In this document: positions 1 to 10,400 of the stretch, piece by piece
Layout of the letters: each line of letters opens with the position of its first letter
How positions within the stretch are numbered: position 1 is the stretch's first letter
From: Paenibacillus luteus
GTDB taxonomy: Bacteria > Bacillota > Bacilli > Paenibacillales > Paenibacillaceae
Direction of reading: 5' to 3'
Length of the DNA: 64,000 nt
NCBI RefSeq assembly: GCF_006542765.1
Contig: NZ_SKCD01000005.1
Location: 1-64,000 of the forward strand
The notes under the pieces: model-generated
What the model was told of the DNA's origin: nothing
The model's database searches: none
What the model saw: only the letters and a program-made list of their open reading frames with translations
Translations under genes and position numbers: made by a program

Positions 1-1020
1 GACTTTAGCACCAAATACAGCGTTCCGTTCTCATTGCTTGTCGCTGCTAGCGTATTCGGCGTCAATACACTCGTACCCACTCCGGACAATGTTGGTGCGG
101 TTATGTCTGGGTTGGTGACGACTACGTCTGCGGATGCCGTAGATACGTTCCCTGCTGCATCGACCGCATAGACCACATACATGCCAGCCGTTAATCCTGT
201 GGTCGGGATTGCCGCAGTGCTTGCTGCTGTCGCCGCTACGCTCGTTCCTCTGCTTCCGCTAACTTCAGCATCCAAGCTCGCTTTATTCGCTATCACAGCG
301 GACTTTAGCACTAAATACAGCGTACCGCTTTCATTACTTGTCGCTGCTAGCGTATTCGGTGTCAATACACTCGTACCGACTCCGGATAACGTTGGTGCGG
401 TTATGTCCGGGTTCGTCAGTGTCACGTCCGCAGATGCCGAAGATACATTCCCTGCTGCATCGACCGCATAGACCACATACGTGTTAGCCGTTAAGCCTGT
501 AGTCGGGATTGCCGCAACGCTTGCTGCTGTCGCTGCTACGCTCGTTCCTCTGCTTCCGCTTACTTCCGCATCCAAGTTCACTTTATTCGTTATCACAGCG
601 GACTTTAGCACCAAATACAGCGTTCCGCTTTCATTGCTTGTTGCCGCTAACGTGTTCGGCGTCAATACACTCGTACCCACTCCGGATAACGTTGGTGCGG
701 TTATGTCTGGGTTGGTGACGGCTACGTCTGCGGATGCCGTAGATACATTTCCTACTGCATCGACCGCATAGACCACATATGTGCCAGCTGTTAATCCTGT
801 AGTCGGGATTGCCGCAGCGCTTGCTGCTGTCGCTGCTACGCTCGTTCCTCTGCTTCCGCTAACTTCCGCATCCAAGCTCGTTTTATTCGTTATTGTTGCT
901 GATTTTAGCACCAAATACAGTGTGCCGTTCTCATTACTTGTCGCCGCTAACGTGTTCGGTGTCAATACACTCGTACCCACTCCGGATAATGTTGGTGCGG
1001 TTATGTCGCTGGTTGAGCTA
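1..1020. repeat. 300-bp tandem repeat, about 3.4 copies
   Basis: The same 300-base unit recurs in exact register at about 1, 301, 601 and 901 (each starts near GACTTTAGCAC). Divergence is only a few percent and there are no indels, so every unit is 100 codons of the minus-strand surface protein. Mirror-image plus-strand ORFs of 96 residues are by-products of the repeat. Confidence 0.9.
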
Positions 1021-1613
1021 ATATTGGAAACCGTTATATTATCGAAGTTTAAGTCCGTTTGTGCAGAGGTTGAATATCTCGATGTAATTGTAATTGAAGC
1101 TACGTTATCCACACTATATGGAACGCCGCCATTCAATATCGTACTTATTTGAGTAATTGAAGTAGTGAGGGCATAATCGGCAGGCAATGTTTTTGCTACC
1201 CCAATTTGCGTACCCGTAATATCTCTCAATACAACAGTAAATTCAGAAAGGGTACGTGTAGAGCTATATGAGCTAATCCCTAAGTCTTTGAAAGTGAAGG
1301 TTTGGTTCACAGCTCCTCCTTCTGCTTTCAATACTGTAGTTGCAACTCCTCCAAGAACCGAACTTGTATTATAGAGTTGTGTCCCTGAAACCGCTACAGC
1401 GTTGCTAACCCCCCACTTATTACCAAAAGATCTAAATCCTGCTCCTTTACTGTCTATATCACCTAAAGTTCCAGAAAAATCATAAGTACCATCCACTGTA
1501 CCACTGCCTCCGGGTAAGGCGAATACATTCATTGTATTTACATTAAAAAAACTTACAAATAAGATTGTAAAAATGATTATTACTACGAAAGATTTTTTGA
1601 GTTTTTTCCGCAT
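1..1613 (-). CDS. Secreted surface protein with 100-aa tandem repeats, partial (runs off left edge)
   Basis: The reading frame is open from an ATG at 1613 to the window edge, so 537 residues are visible and the C-terminus is missing. A GGAGG ribosome binding site lies just upstream. Residues 1-32 form a signal peptide: RKKLKK, a hydrophobic core, then a likely cleavage after VFA. Residues about 33-200 are a unique extracellular domain I do not recognise. From about residue 202 the chain is made of 100-residue units that begin DITAPTLSGVG and end with GTYVVYAVDAAGNVSSASA. These look like Ig-like/fibronectin-type adhesion modules common in Paenibacillus surface proteins. At least three units are complete. 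It is divergent from the FG-GAP/SLH gene. Function is inferred: an exported, probably cell-surface or adhesive protein. The C-terminal anchor would lie outside the window. Confidence 0.75.
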   Translation of the reverse strand, partial: MRKKLKKSFVVIIIFTILFVSFFNVNTMNVFALPGGSGTVDGTYDFSGTLGDIDSKGAGFRSFGNKWGVSNAVAVSGTQLYNTSSVLGGVATTVLKAEGGAVNQTFTFKDLGISSYSSTRTLSEFTVVLRDITGTQIGVAKTLPADYALTTSITQISTILNGGVPYSVDNVASITITSRYSTSAQTDLNFDNITVSNISSTSDITAPTLSGVGTSVLTPNTLAATSNENGTLYLVLKSATITNKTSLDAEVSGSRGTSVAATAASAAAIPTTGLTAGTYVVYAVDAVGNVSTASADVAVTNPDITAPTLSGVGTSVLTPNTLAATSNESGTLYLVLKSAVITNKVNLDAEVSGSRGTSVAATAASVAAIPTTGLTANTYVVYAVDAAGNVSSASADVTLTNPDITAPTLSGVGTSVLTPNTLAATSNESGTLYLVLKSAVIANKASLDAEVSGSRGTSVAATAASTAAIPTTGLTAGMYVVYAVDAAGNVSTASADVVVTNPDITAPTLSGVGTSVLTPNTLAATSNENGTLYLVLK

Positions 1614-1848
1614 ATTATTGCCTCCACTAAAATTCAAATAATAATCAGGTGTAATTTTAAAATAATTCTTAACTTTGAACATCCAAAACTTGAAAGAATA
1701 TTAGCTTCACTATTAGTTCTACTTGTTTTGCATGACCACAGCCCCACTTCACAAGATAAGTTAAATTATCCTATCACCTCTGCAGCAAACATTAATAACA
1801 TAAGACATTGTTAAATTAACATTCTTAAAACAGATAGTCGAAATATAC
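1614..1848. other. Intergenic, upstream of the repeat protein
   Basis: AT-rich DNA carrying the ribosome binding site and presumably the promoter of the minus-strand repeat protein. I see no gene or clear operator in it. Confidence 0.4.
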
Positions 1849-1917
1849 ATATAAGTTGAACTTAAGTTTTCGTTTTGGTCGCTGCGCGAGTAGATCATTC
1901 TTTAGTTCAACTTATAT
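1849..1917. mobile_element. Short MITE-like element, internally deleted copy
   Basis: Perfect 14-bp terminal inverted repeats ATATAAGTTGAACT (1849-1862) and AGTTCAACTTATAT (1904-1917) flank a core (about 1877-1902) that contains GGTCGCTGCGCGAG and TAGATCATTCTT. The core and one end recur inside the longer 197-bp element at 42859-43055, and a degenerate arm recurs at 32055-32107. No coding capacity. Confidence 0.6.
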
Positions 1918-1988
1918 CGTTTTTTTATGATTCATAAACTTATTTCAGTAGACAAGAATGATTATTCGACAAATTTCTAGAAATTCCT

Positions 1989-2384
1989 TCAATTTTTTAT
2001 CAATAAAAGCAAAAAAACTTCTTTCAAAGCATGCTTGCCGAGGACAACTTTAGCAATAAATTTCAATGCGGAAATTATAATGCTACTGGACAGTGAAAAG
2101 TACTTGTCGAAAAAAAAGCATAGAAAAACAACCCAATTCGGCGAATCTACGGTAGGTTTTATGGTTGAGGCTGATGCCATCATTTTGTTTTCAACTTTCC
2201 GAGCCAGGTTTAATGCACCTTGATCGATATATTTCATGTAATAGTGCGACAAAATAAATAAGGGCACCATGGAAACCATAAACGGAATGGCATTGGCAAA
2301 ATTATAACTATCATGATGAATCATTTTACTTGCTGCCGGCACGTCTAGCCGAATGTGTCTTGCTTGAATGTCCTTGTAAACCAC
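1989..2384 (-). CDS. Hypothetical membrane protein or remnant, 131 aa
   Basis: I do not recognise this product. The frame runs from an ATG at 2384 and predicts one hydrophobic segment at about residues 33-50 and another stretch near residues 80-115. Basic and aromatic residues are plausible for a membrane protein, but no family motif is visible. The gene overlaps no other real gene and sits between a MITE-like repeat and the promoter of the FG-GAP protein. There is no convincing ribosome binding site. It may be a decayed gene or a chance ORF in AT-rich DNA. Confidence 0.25.
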   Translation of the reverse strand: MVYKDIQARHIRLDVPAASKMIHHDSYNFANAIPFMVSMVPLFILSHYYMKYIDQGALNLARKVENKMMASASTIKPTVDSPNWVVFLCFFFDKYFSLSSSIIISALKFIAKVVLGKHALKEVFLLLLIKN

Positions 2385-2404
2385 AGGTTACAAAGAGATT
2401 TATA

Positions 2405-2434
2405 TTGACTAACTGGAATTTTTTATGTTATATT
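2405..2434 (+). promoter_or_regulatory. Sigma-A-like promoter of the FG-GAP/SLH gene
   Basis: TTGACT (2405-2410), an 18-bp spacer and TATATT (2429-2434) closely match the consensus and point into the FG-GAP gene. A perfect Spo0A-box heptamer TGTCGAA lies at 2449-2455, just after the predicted transcription start. Confidence 0.5.
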
Positions 2435-2477
2435 CACGCGAGTAAACGTGTCGAAATAGGTAAGGGAGATGGATATT

Positions 2478-5400
2478 TTGAGAATTATGTAAAAGAAATC
2501 TATTTTTAGGAGATTAAAATTAATTGTTCTAAGTTTATGTTTATTTCTACTTATTCTACCTACTACCGCATTAGGCAAATCAAACTTTGAAGGAGCAGAG
2601 AACATCGGATTAGGCGCTCAGCCTAATGCGGCTGCTGTTGGTGATTTTAATAAAGATGAACTACCTGATCTAGTAACAGCAAACTCGTATGAGAACCAGG
2701 TTTCAATTCTACTTAATGACCCTTCTGGTCTTTATCAGGAGAAATATTATCCGGTTGGTATTAAGCCCAGTGATGTAGCTGTTGGCGATCTGAATGGGGA
2801 CAACATCGCAGATATTGTAACAGCTAACAGTGGGGATGGAGCTAGTGATATTCATTCTAGCACGGTTTCTGTACTGATAGGTCAAGCAGACGGGGAGTTT
2901 AAGTCCACAGTAAACTATAGTGTCTATATCGATAGCGTTGACTACAACACATTTACGCCTAGTTCAGTAACCATAGGGGATTTCAACAAAGATTCGTTTA
3001 TGGATTTGGCTGTATCTAACCGTGACTCGCTTACAAATGAGCATCACATTGTTTTGTTACTTGGTGAAGCTCCACAATCGGATGGGACGCTTACATTTAG
3101 TGAGCCGATTCCGATTCGAGTAGGTTATGAGCCTAGTTCTATTACTGCGGGTGACATTAACGGGGATGGCAACTTAGATTTTATTATTACCCATAGCAGA
3201 GAAGGGAAAGTTTCTATTTTAACTAATAATGGGAACTTGACGTCGATGTTAACTACAGAATATCCAATAGGGAACAACCCAAGATCATCTGTTATTGGAG
3301 ATATGAATGGGGATGGTCATGCGGATATTGTTGCGGTTACTACTGGAGAATCGGCTGGAATCTCTATTCTTCAAGGTGACGGACAAGGTTCATTTACATC
3401 TGCCGTTAAATTTAAGGCTGGCTGTCCAAATTCATACGTACCTGCTCTCGATGATCCATACTCGCTTGCTCTCGCAGATCTAGACGGTGATGGTGATCTT
3501 GATTTGGCTGTTGGTTGTTCGGAAGCAACTCAAGTATCCATTTTATTAAATAAAAGTGCTGGATCCGTGCTATCCTTACAAGCCGCAGATCGATATGCTG
3601 TACAAGGTTCTTACTCTCAGGTAGTTATTGCTGATTTCAATTCTGATCATACATTGGATGTAATCGCTACAAATTATGATGAGTTTAGTAATAATATTAA
3701 TTTTTCCGCCATTCTACTAGGTAGAGGAGACGGAACGTTACTTGCATCCGTGAATTATGATGTTAGTGGCAATCAACCATCGTCAGTAACAAGTTTCGAC
3801 TTTGACGGAGATGGGAATTTGGATATAGCAACGGCAAATTACAATTCTAATAATGTGTCCATCATGCGAGGTAATGGAAAAGGTCAGTTTGCAGCCGCCA
3901 TTAATTATGTAGTTGGTAGTAAGCCTGTTCAACTTTTATCAGTTGACCTTAACCTCGATGGTAAACCAGATCTGGTCATTGCTAATTCTGGAGATAATAC
4001 CATAACACAGTTACTAAACGATGGAACAGGATCTTTTATTAGCAAAAATTTTGTATCTAGCACCGCATCTGGTTCTAAAGCTAGAACAATTACAGTTGCT
4101 GATTTTAATGGAGACCATAATCCTGATCTAGCCGTAGCACATACAGGATCAAACCATCTAAGTGTGTTGCTTGGAGACGGCAATGGGGAATATCAGATGG
4201 TAGATCATCCCGTTGATAATCGAATTGCCTCACCCAATTCCATCGTTTCGGGTCATTTTAATGATGATGACAAGATCGATCTGGCTATAGCTAACAAGGG
4301 AACAAAGAAAGTATATATTTTGTATGGACAAGGGGATGGGACGTTTACCTCTGGTGACGAATATGGGGGCATCAACGAACCAAGCGCGCTCGCTACAGGT
4401 GATTTTAATCATGATGGATGGGCTGATATAGCGGTTGCTATTAATGGACCGTCAGAATATTCACTTCATATTCTCTTTGGTGATCAAACGGGGACATTTC
4501 GAGAGGAAACGATTTCTACATTTTCGAACCAGGTTTTTTCACTAGCAGTAGGTGATTTTAACGGTGATGAGAAGTTGGATATTGCAGTTCCTTCTTTATT
4601 ACGGTCAATATCTGTATTTATCGGCGATGGCAATGGCAGTTTCGGCTTGGAAAATAGTTATAGCACCGATGTCATGCCTCGGTCGGTTGCGGCTGGCGAT
4701 TTCAATAACGATGGTAAAGATGATCTAGCTACGGCAAACTACTATGCCGACAATGTCACGATTATCAAAAGCTTCGCTCCTAAAGTTACGGAAAGTGGAC
4801 CACCACCTACTCAACCAGTTAACTCAAATCCAGATAACCCCATTATATTGAATGGTATAAAGCTAGATAAAATAGTGACGTTAAAAGAAGTTATTGTAGA
4901 TGGACAATCGACGACGATTGTATCCCTTGATACTGAGAAATTGATTGCTGTACTGGAAGGTAAAAACAATCAAACACTCATTATTCCAGTAACTTCTAAA
5001 TCAGATGTAATCCAGACAGAATTGAACGGCAAAATAATTAAATCATTGGAGAAGACAGATACCGTTATTAAAATTGACACCAATGATGCTAGTTATACCA
5101 TCCAATCGAAACAGCTAATGATGGATCAAATCGCGTCTCAGTTTGGCAATAACGTAAAGCTAGAAGATATTAAGTTAAGCATTCGTATGGGAAAACCTTC
5201 TACTGAAAGTAAGAAGTTGCTTGATTCTGCCGCTGCAAACCAAAATGTGACTTTGGCTGCTTCAGCGATTAATTTTGAAATTATAGCTACAAATGGAGAT
5301 CGTACCATTAAGGTTGATCAATTCGATCGTTATGTGTCACTTGAGATTGTATTGCCGAATTTAACCGATCCCACTCAAATAACAACTGGCGTTGTATTAA

Positions 5401-6083
5401 ATGAAGATGGAACAATATCCCACATTCCAACAAATATCTTTACAAAAGACGGCAAACTACATGCCGTAATGAATAGCTTAACGAATAGTACCTATGCGAT
5501 TATATGGAACTCGAAGAAATTCGCTGATGTGCAAGGACATTGGAGTCAAAATGATGTCAACAATATGGCTTCGCGCCTCATTGTTAATGGTGTTACAGCA
5601 ACAACCTTTCAACCTGATCAAGATATCACTCGTGTAGAGTTTCTCGCGATTGTTGTTAGAGCATTGGGCTTGAAGTCAGTTGAGCAAATCAACTTGCCAC
5701 AGGATGTGAAGTCAACAGATTGGTTTGCATCTGTTGTACAAACGGCTTTAACGTATCAACTTGTTCAAGGTTTTGAGGATCATACGTTCAGACCTTATCA
5801 GACGATTACAAGGCAAGAAGCCGCTGTCATCTTATCTAGAGCGATGGCGATCACTTCGCTTGCATCGACCGTGACGGATGCCGAAGCGAATGATGCATTA
5901 AGTTCGTTCGAGGACAGACAACAAGTTTCTGGTTGGGCGAAGCAAGCCGTAGCACTTATGGTCATTAACAATATTATGCAAGGCAACAATCAACAGCTTA
6001 CAGCAGCAAGTCACCTAACGCGTGCACAAACTGCTGCCATTGTAACAAGATTCTTACAGGAAGCACAGTTGATTAATAAGTAA
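2478..6083 (+). CDS. FG-GAP (VCBS) repeat protein with C-terminal SLH domains; in-frame TAA near the start
   Basis: The probable start is TTG at 2478, nine bases after AAGGGAG; the next codons are AGA ATT ATG TAA. The same frame is then open from 2493 to 6083 (1196 codons). It begins KKSIFRRLK plus a hydrophobic stretch, a typical signal peptide. No ATG, GTG or TTG occurs in frame again until 3000, which is inside an FG-GAP repeat. Counting from 2493, residues about 36-766 hold a dozen or more FG-GAP/VCBS repeats with the calcium-binding pattern D-x-N-x-D-x-x-x-D (for example GDFNKDELPD). Residues 780-1005 are a linker domain, and about 1010-1190 are three SLH domains (FADVQGHW is the first) that bind cell-wall polymer. 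The single TAA looks like a nonsense mutation, a sequencing error, or a regulated start. Without read-through the signal peptide is lost, so the gene may be a pseudogene. Confidence 0.75.
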
Positions 6084-6157
6084 TCACATATTGAGAACCA
6101 CGGACTATCCCCTAGCTTTTAATGGGATGGCGAAACGCCTTCTGAAGACATTCAACT

Positions 6158-6215
6158 AACAAAGAGAAACTGCCCAAACCTGGCTGTGGCCGGGGATGGG
6201 CAGTTTCTCTTTGTT
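6158..6215 (+). terminator. Long hairpin after the SLH protein gene
   Basis: A perfect 19-bp stem, AACAAAGAGAAACTGCCCA (6158-6176) and its complement (6197-6215), with a 20-nt loop lies 74 nt after the stop codon. The downstream arm is U-rich in RNA, so it can act as an intrinsic terminator. Confidence 0.65.
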
Positions 6216-6314
6216 ATAGCTGAAAACGGTTGATCTCATCTGCACGGGCAATCTCAAACGGGACAATTCCACACATCTCCTCTATAGAAGAGAAACACCG
6301 CCGTAAATCGACGG

Positions 6315-6428
6315 TTAAACCTTTAGCACTCTGATAGCGTTACTAAGGCATTTCGATAATAGTTTCATAATGATCTCTTCGAGAGGACGCGTAATTTCCG
6401 TACGTAGCCTACTCAGAGGAATCGGCAT
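6315..6428 (-). other. Short ORF of 37 codons, possible gene remnant
   Basis: An ATG at 6428 opens a 37-residue frame (begins MPIPLSRLRTEIT, ends AIRVLKV). It has an alternation of charged and hydrophobic residues but no recognisable family or ribosome binding site. It lies between the SLH-gene hairpin and the tRNA remnant, so it could be debris of a lost gene. The rest of 6216-6451 shows no feature. Confidence 0.15.
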
Positions 6429-6451
6429 CAAATCAATATGGCTATACTAAC

Positions 6452-6530
<79 letters not shown>

Positions 6531-7430
6531 TCAGATAAATGTTCTTACTAGTCGTCCGAAATCAGGAGGGCGCTGCATATATTTTGAACTTCCAATATTA
6601 CTTTCACCAGTTGTTTGAACTTGCCAAACCTCATTTATCGGTAGTCGTACAGAAACTGCTGCTTGTATTTCATTTCCACTTATTTGCAATACTTGTCGCT
6701 TATTGCGATCACGTAACGGTGTAAAAGCTGCAGACCCCCCATAGTACCCTGTGTTGCAGATTATTACGTTACACAAAAGCATTCTTTGCATCGTGTCTGC
6801 AATTGAAATGAAACCACTAACGTCCTTATTATAAGTAAGTACAAAAAGTGTTTGTATTTGACTTTGTAATATCGCTTGCACAGGTAGATTTAGAAAATCA
6901 AAACAGATGAGTATGGCGAAATTACCGAATTTATTACTTTTAAACATATATATACGATTCCCACTAACAAAATCATACCCATGATGTTCAAGATTTTTTT
7001 CTTCCTCTGGAGCAGGATTCAGTTTAGGGATAGTAATTACTGTCGCATTTCCACTTAAACTCTTATTATTATGATAAAGATTATCCGGAATAACGATAAA
7101 GGCTTCATTTCTTAGACGCAGATTACCCGTTGGAGAAGGATATTTATCTATACCATATTCCAGACCTCCCATTATAATACTCCCATAACGAATTGCTCTT
7201 TCCTTGATATGACTGAATAAATATCTACGCGGAAGAAAGAATTCAGGCAACATCACAAAGTTGGCTCCATCTTGATCCGAAATATGTAAAATAGAGTCAA
7301 GAACATCTAGTTGTAATTGCGGCTTTTTAAATTTAAATCCATTCAGATTATCAAGATTTTCCAGCAAATGACGTTCGTGCATTGATTGCCCTATCGTCAC
7401 AGTTATTTTTTCAATTAGTTCCTCCTTCAT
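6531..7430 (-). CDS. Nitrilase/carbon-nitrogen hydrolase-fold protein linked to a defence reverse transcriptase
   Basis: A 299-residue protein of the CN-hydrolase superfamily. The catalytic triad is visible: Glu63 (in VMLPEF), Lys136 (in ITIPKLNP) and Cys176 (in ILICFDF), in the usual order and spacing. No signal peptide is present, so it is cytoplasmic. It starts 4 bases after the reverse transcriptase stop. Its ribosome binding site AAGGAG is formed by the last codons of that gene, so the two are translationally coupled. In DRT type 1 (UG1) defence systems a nitrilase domain is fused to the C-terminus of the reverse transcriptase; here it is a separate protein. The amide or nitrile substrate is unknown in the family. 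An ordinary amidase role is unlikely given the partner gene. Confidence 0.8.
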   Translation of the reverse strand: MKEELIEKITVTIGQSMHERHLLENLDNLNGFKFKKPQLQLDVLDSILHISDQDGANFVMLPEFFLPRRYLFSHIKERAIRYGSIIMGGLEYGIDKYPSPTGNLRLRNEAFIVIPDNLYHNNKSLSGNATVITIPKLNPAPEEEKNLEHHGYDFVSGNRIYMFKSNKFGNFAILICFDFLNLPVQAILQSQIQTLFVLTYNKDVSGFISIADTMQRMLLCNVIICNTGYYGGSAAFTPLRDRNKRQVLQISGNEIQAAVSVRLPINEVWQVQTTGESNIGSSKYMQRPPDFGRLVRTFI

Positions 7431-7434
7431 ACCA

Positions 7435-10400
7435 CTACTCCTTCACTAACTTATCTATATCAATATATCGAATTTCACGTAAACCAGTATCACCTATAAA
7501 AAATCTCTTCTTTAATACAGCAAGATGCTCTTTTAAGCGTGTTAGATACTCTTGAACTTTCATAATTGGTTCTTTTTCTAATGGAAGTAGTGGAAGTTCG
7601 ATCCCCATTTTTAAATTAAGATTATTGTAAAAAGGCTTTTGATAATTCATCGACCCAGTAATTATTTCAGCGAGTGCCGTTGAAGGAAACTCAGCTTGAG
7701 CAACTACATCAGATATTTTATTCCAACCCCTTAGTTTTGAAATCCCAGTTGACCGAGATCTGAATTTTCTTTTCGAAATTAGTCTCAGCATTAGCATTGA
7801 TAAAGCATAATTGAGTAGGTATTCATCATCTACAAAATATGTATTTGTATAAGCCCATGCGTTTAGATAATACTCTGAATAAATTACATAATTTTCAGTG
7901 AATTCAAACTCAAACTCTCCTTGTCCATGCCTCCAATTTCTCCAGTCTTCAATCTTAACCGAAATACGGTTTAAACTTACTTTTGTCAATAACTCTGGCA
8001 TATTGAATAAAAATTTAAAACGATCAAAATTGTTTTGATCATCCTTATTTTCTTCTATGTTTAGTGATAATGATGTTCCAATTTGTATAAGCAGAGAAGT
8101 TATTTCCACTTCAGTAAGTGGCAATAGTTCACTTGGCATTTTTTTTGTCTCTATCCGTTGAGGGACAATATTAATTATCTCCAACCAATCTTGGAGCGGG
8201 ATATAAGAAGAGTGTACATTTTTTAAAAATGCTGAATTGTTTCCAATAATACTATTATTATTTATTAATTTCTTTTCAATCTCTTTTAAATTTGCTAGTC
8301 GGTTAGTTAAATACTTTCGAATGCGATACTCTTCAGGGATAGAACGTAGAGCTCTTAGAAAACGATCTGAAAACTTCAGATCTGTTTGACTAGCCCACAG
8401 AGTGACAGCTTGGTTCAGAATTTCAGTAACACCATTGAAGATAGGTACAATTCTTACTGATTCCTCATCATCTTGATGTAGTTCATTATCTTCATAAAAA
8501 CTAGTCATTTGCAATTCCGATATTTCTAGCAGTCTGCGGAATCCAAATACAGTGATTTCACTTTCTCGTCCTTCCGAAATTTCAATCCAGACGCGTTCGT
8601 GGCCATTCAACTTCCACTTCCAAGTTTTTTGGACATTGGATAAATTTCTCCAAACCCACTTGATCCAACTTGCTTCATCTGATAACAGGGCATCATTTTG
8701 TCCTCTTAATCTGTTACGCTTCCATATTTGACTCATAATAGCTACAAGAACAGAATCGTTACCACACTCAATCTGTTGATTCATAAGATTAAACAAATTA
8801 TAAGCACGATTCACACTTTGCATTTTACTTATCTTAAATAAATTCAAGTCAGTTTGAATCTTGCTATTTGTAAATAACCAATAAATTGCGTATTGTTCGT
8901 GCCAAGTTGGAGAATCATTGTCCTCATACCAGTTGGAAACCTGTTCAAAAATAATCTTTCTCATTCTTAAGCGGTTTTCATCAGTTAAATTCATCCAATT
9001 ATCAGAAATCGCAAATAAAATATGTGTGCGTAAGTATCCTCCATAAAATCCTGGTAAAGTAACTTTGTCCGTTTTCTTTGCTGATTTAAACATTTCTGTA
9101 ATGAAATTTTCAGTTCTATCATCAAACGGTAACTCCATTAGATGAAGTATATAACAATTTACAAGAGACATCTTATATGGATACTTCATATATGATCTCT
9201 TTAATGTCTCTGTAATGTTTTGACTCAACCCCATTTCACGGTCCTGAGCATCCTTAGCAGCTTTACGAATCCGCCAAGCCGCAAAAGATGACTTAGTATC
9301 ACCTCTTATTTCTGCATCTGCAAATTCGGTATTGACTAGGTCCATCAACTCTGAGAGATATTTCTCAAGTTCGTCACCTCGCATTGCACGAACTTGTTGG
9401 TCACCAAGTTGTGAAAGTTTATCAATTAAAGCAGTGGAACTTGGGAGAGCATCATATTCCCCAATTTGCGGGCATTTTGTATCTTCTTTGAAGTATTGTT
9501 CGACCAATTCATTAGCTTGTATAATGGTTAAACTGCCCCTTTCCTTTATCAGACTCTTTACTAAGTCTTCTTTCAATTTGGGCTTCGTTTTATCTTCTGA
9601 TAATTTGAGTCCAATAGAATCTATCAAATCTCTAATTTTTTTTATACCTTCAAAGATAACTTTTTCGTTGGTAGATATGATCATTATATCATCAGTGTAG
9701 CGTGTCAAAAACGTGGTACTACCTTCATCCGTTTTCTCTTTTAAGTAATCATCCATCGGATGGTCTAACCACTTTGTTAACACACAGTTTGCCAGAAATC
9801 CAGAAGCAATCAAACCTGTCGGTAATGTTTCAATAGATAGATTTCTATTAATTTCTTCAAATCCAATACTTTTAAACTCATCCTCAAGTAAATAACTTAA
9901 ATCAGAACGTATATTGCATATACTTTCAAGTAACTTAGTCCATTTTTTACATATATCGTGATCTATTAAGCCTAAGTTACTCAATTCGTTTAAGCGATCT
10001 TTTAAAACTTCCTCAACTATATTCATTTTTAAACTTGGATAAAATTTTGTAATATCCGCTTGTCCATAAAATGCAATTGGAGATTTCTTAAGTACTTGTT
10101 CAAAATACTCCTCCTGTTTTTTTCTTTGTAAACGAAGACTTCTTTGAAAACTCTCATAAAGGTCGTTATGTGTGTAGTTAATCATAAACCTTTGAAATTC
10201 GTAAGAATTTTCTTCATTTGATGGGTAATATTTTCGTCGCAAACGATTATTACAGCTCCAATCGACCATCCATTGCAAGTCTAAACCATCAGGAACGTAA
10301 TCATCTTTCATTAAACTGTAATCATTTGTGTCAAAGTATTCACCTATAGTCAAAACAACAGTAGCCCATACTACTTGATCTCGAAATGTTATTTTTGACA

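Noticed and set aside
1-1020. CRISPR-like periodicity
   Set aside because: The unit is 300 bp, coding and nearly identical throughout; there are no short repeats with unique spacers.
181-1152. Plus-strand ORFs of about 96 residues that repeat every 300 bases
   Set aside because: They are the antisense of the tandem-repeat surface protein on the minus strand, which has a signal peptide and ribosome binding site.
3000-3002. ATG 3000 as the start of the FG-GAP protein
   Set aside because: It lies inside an FG-GAP repeat (GDFNKDSFMD), and the same frame continues upstream through more repeats to a signal peptide.
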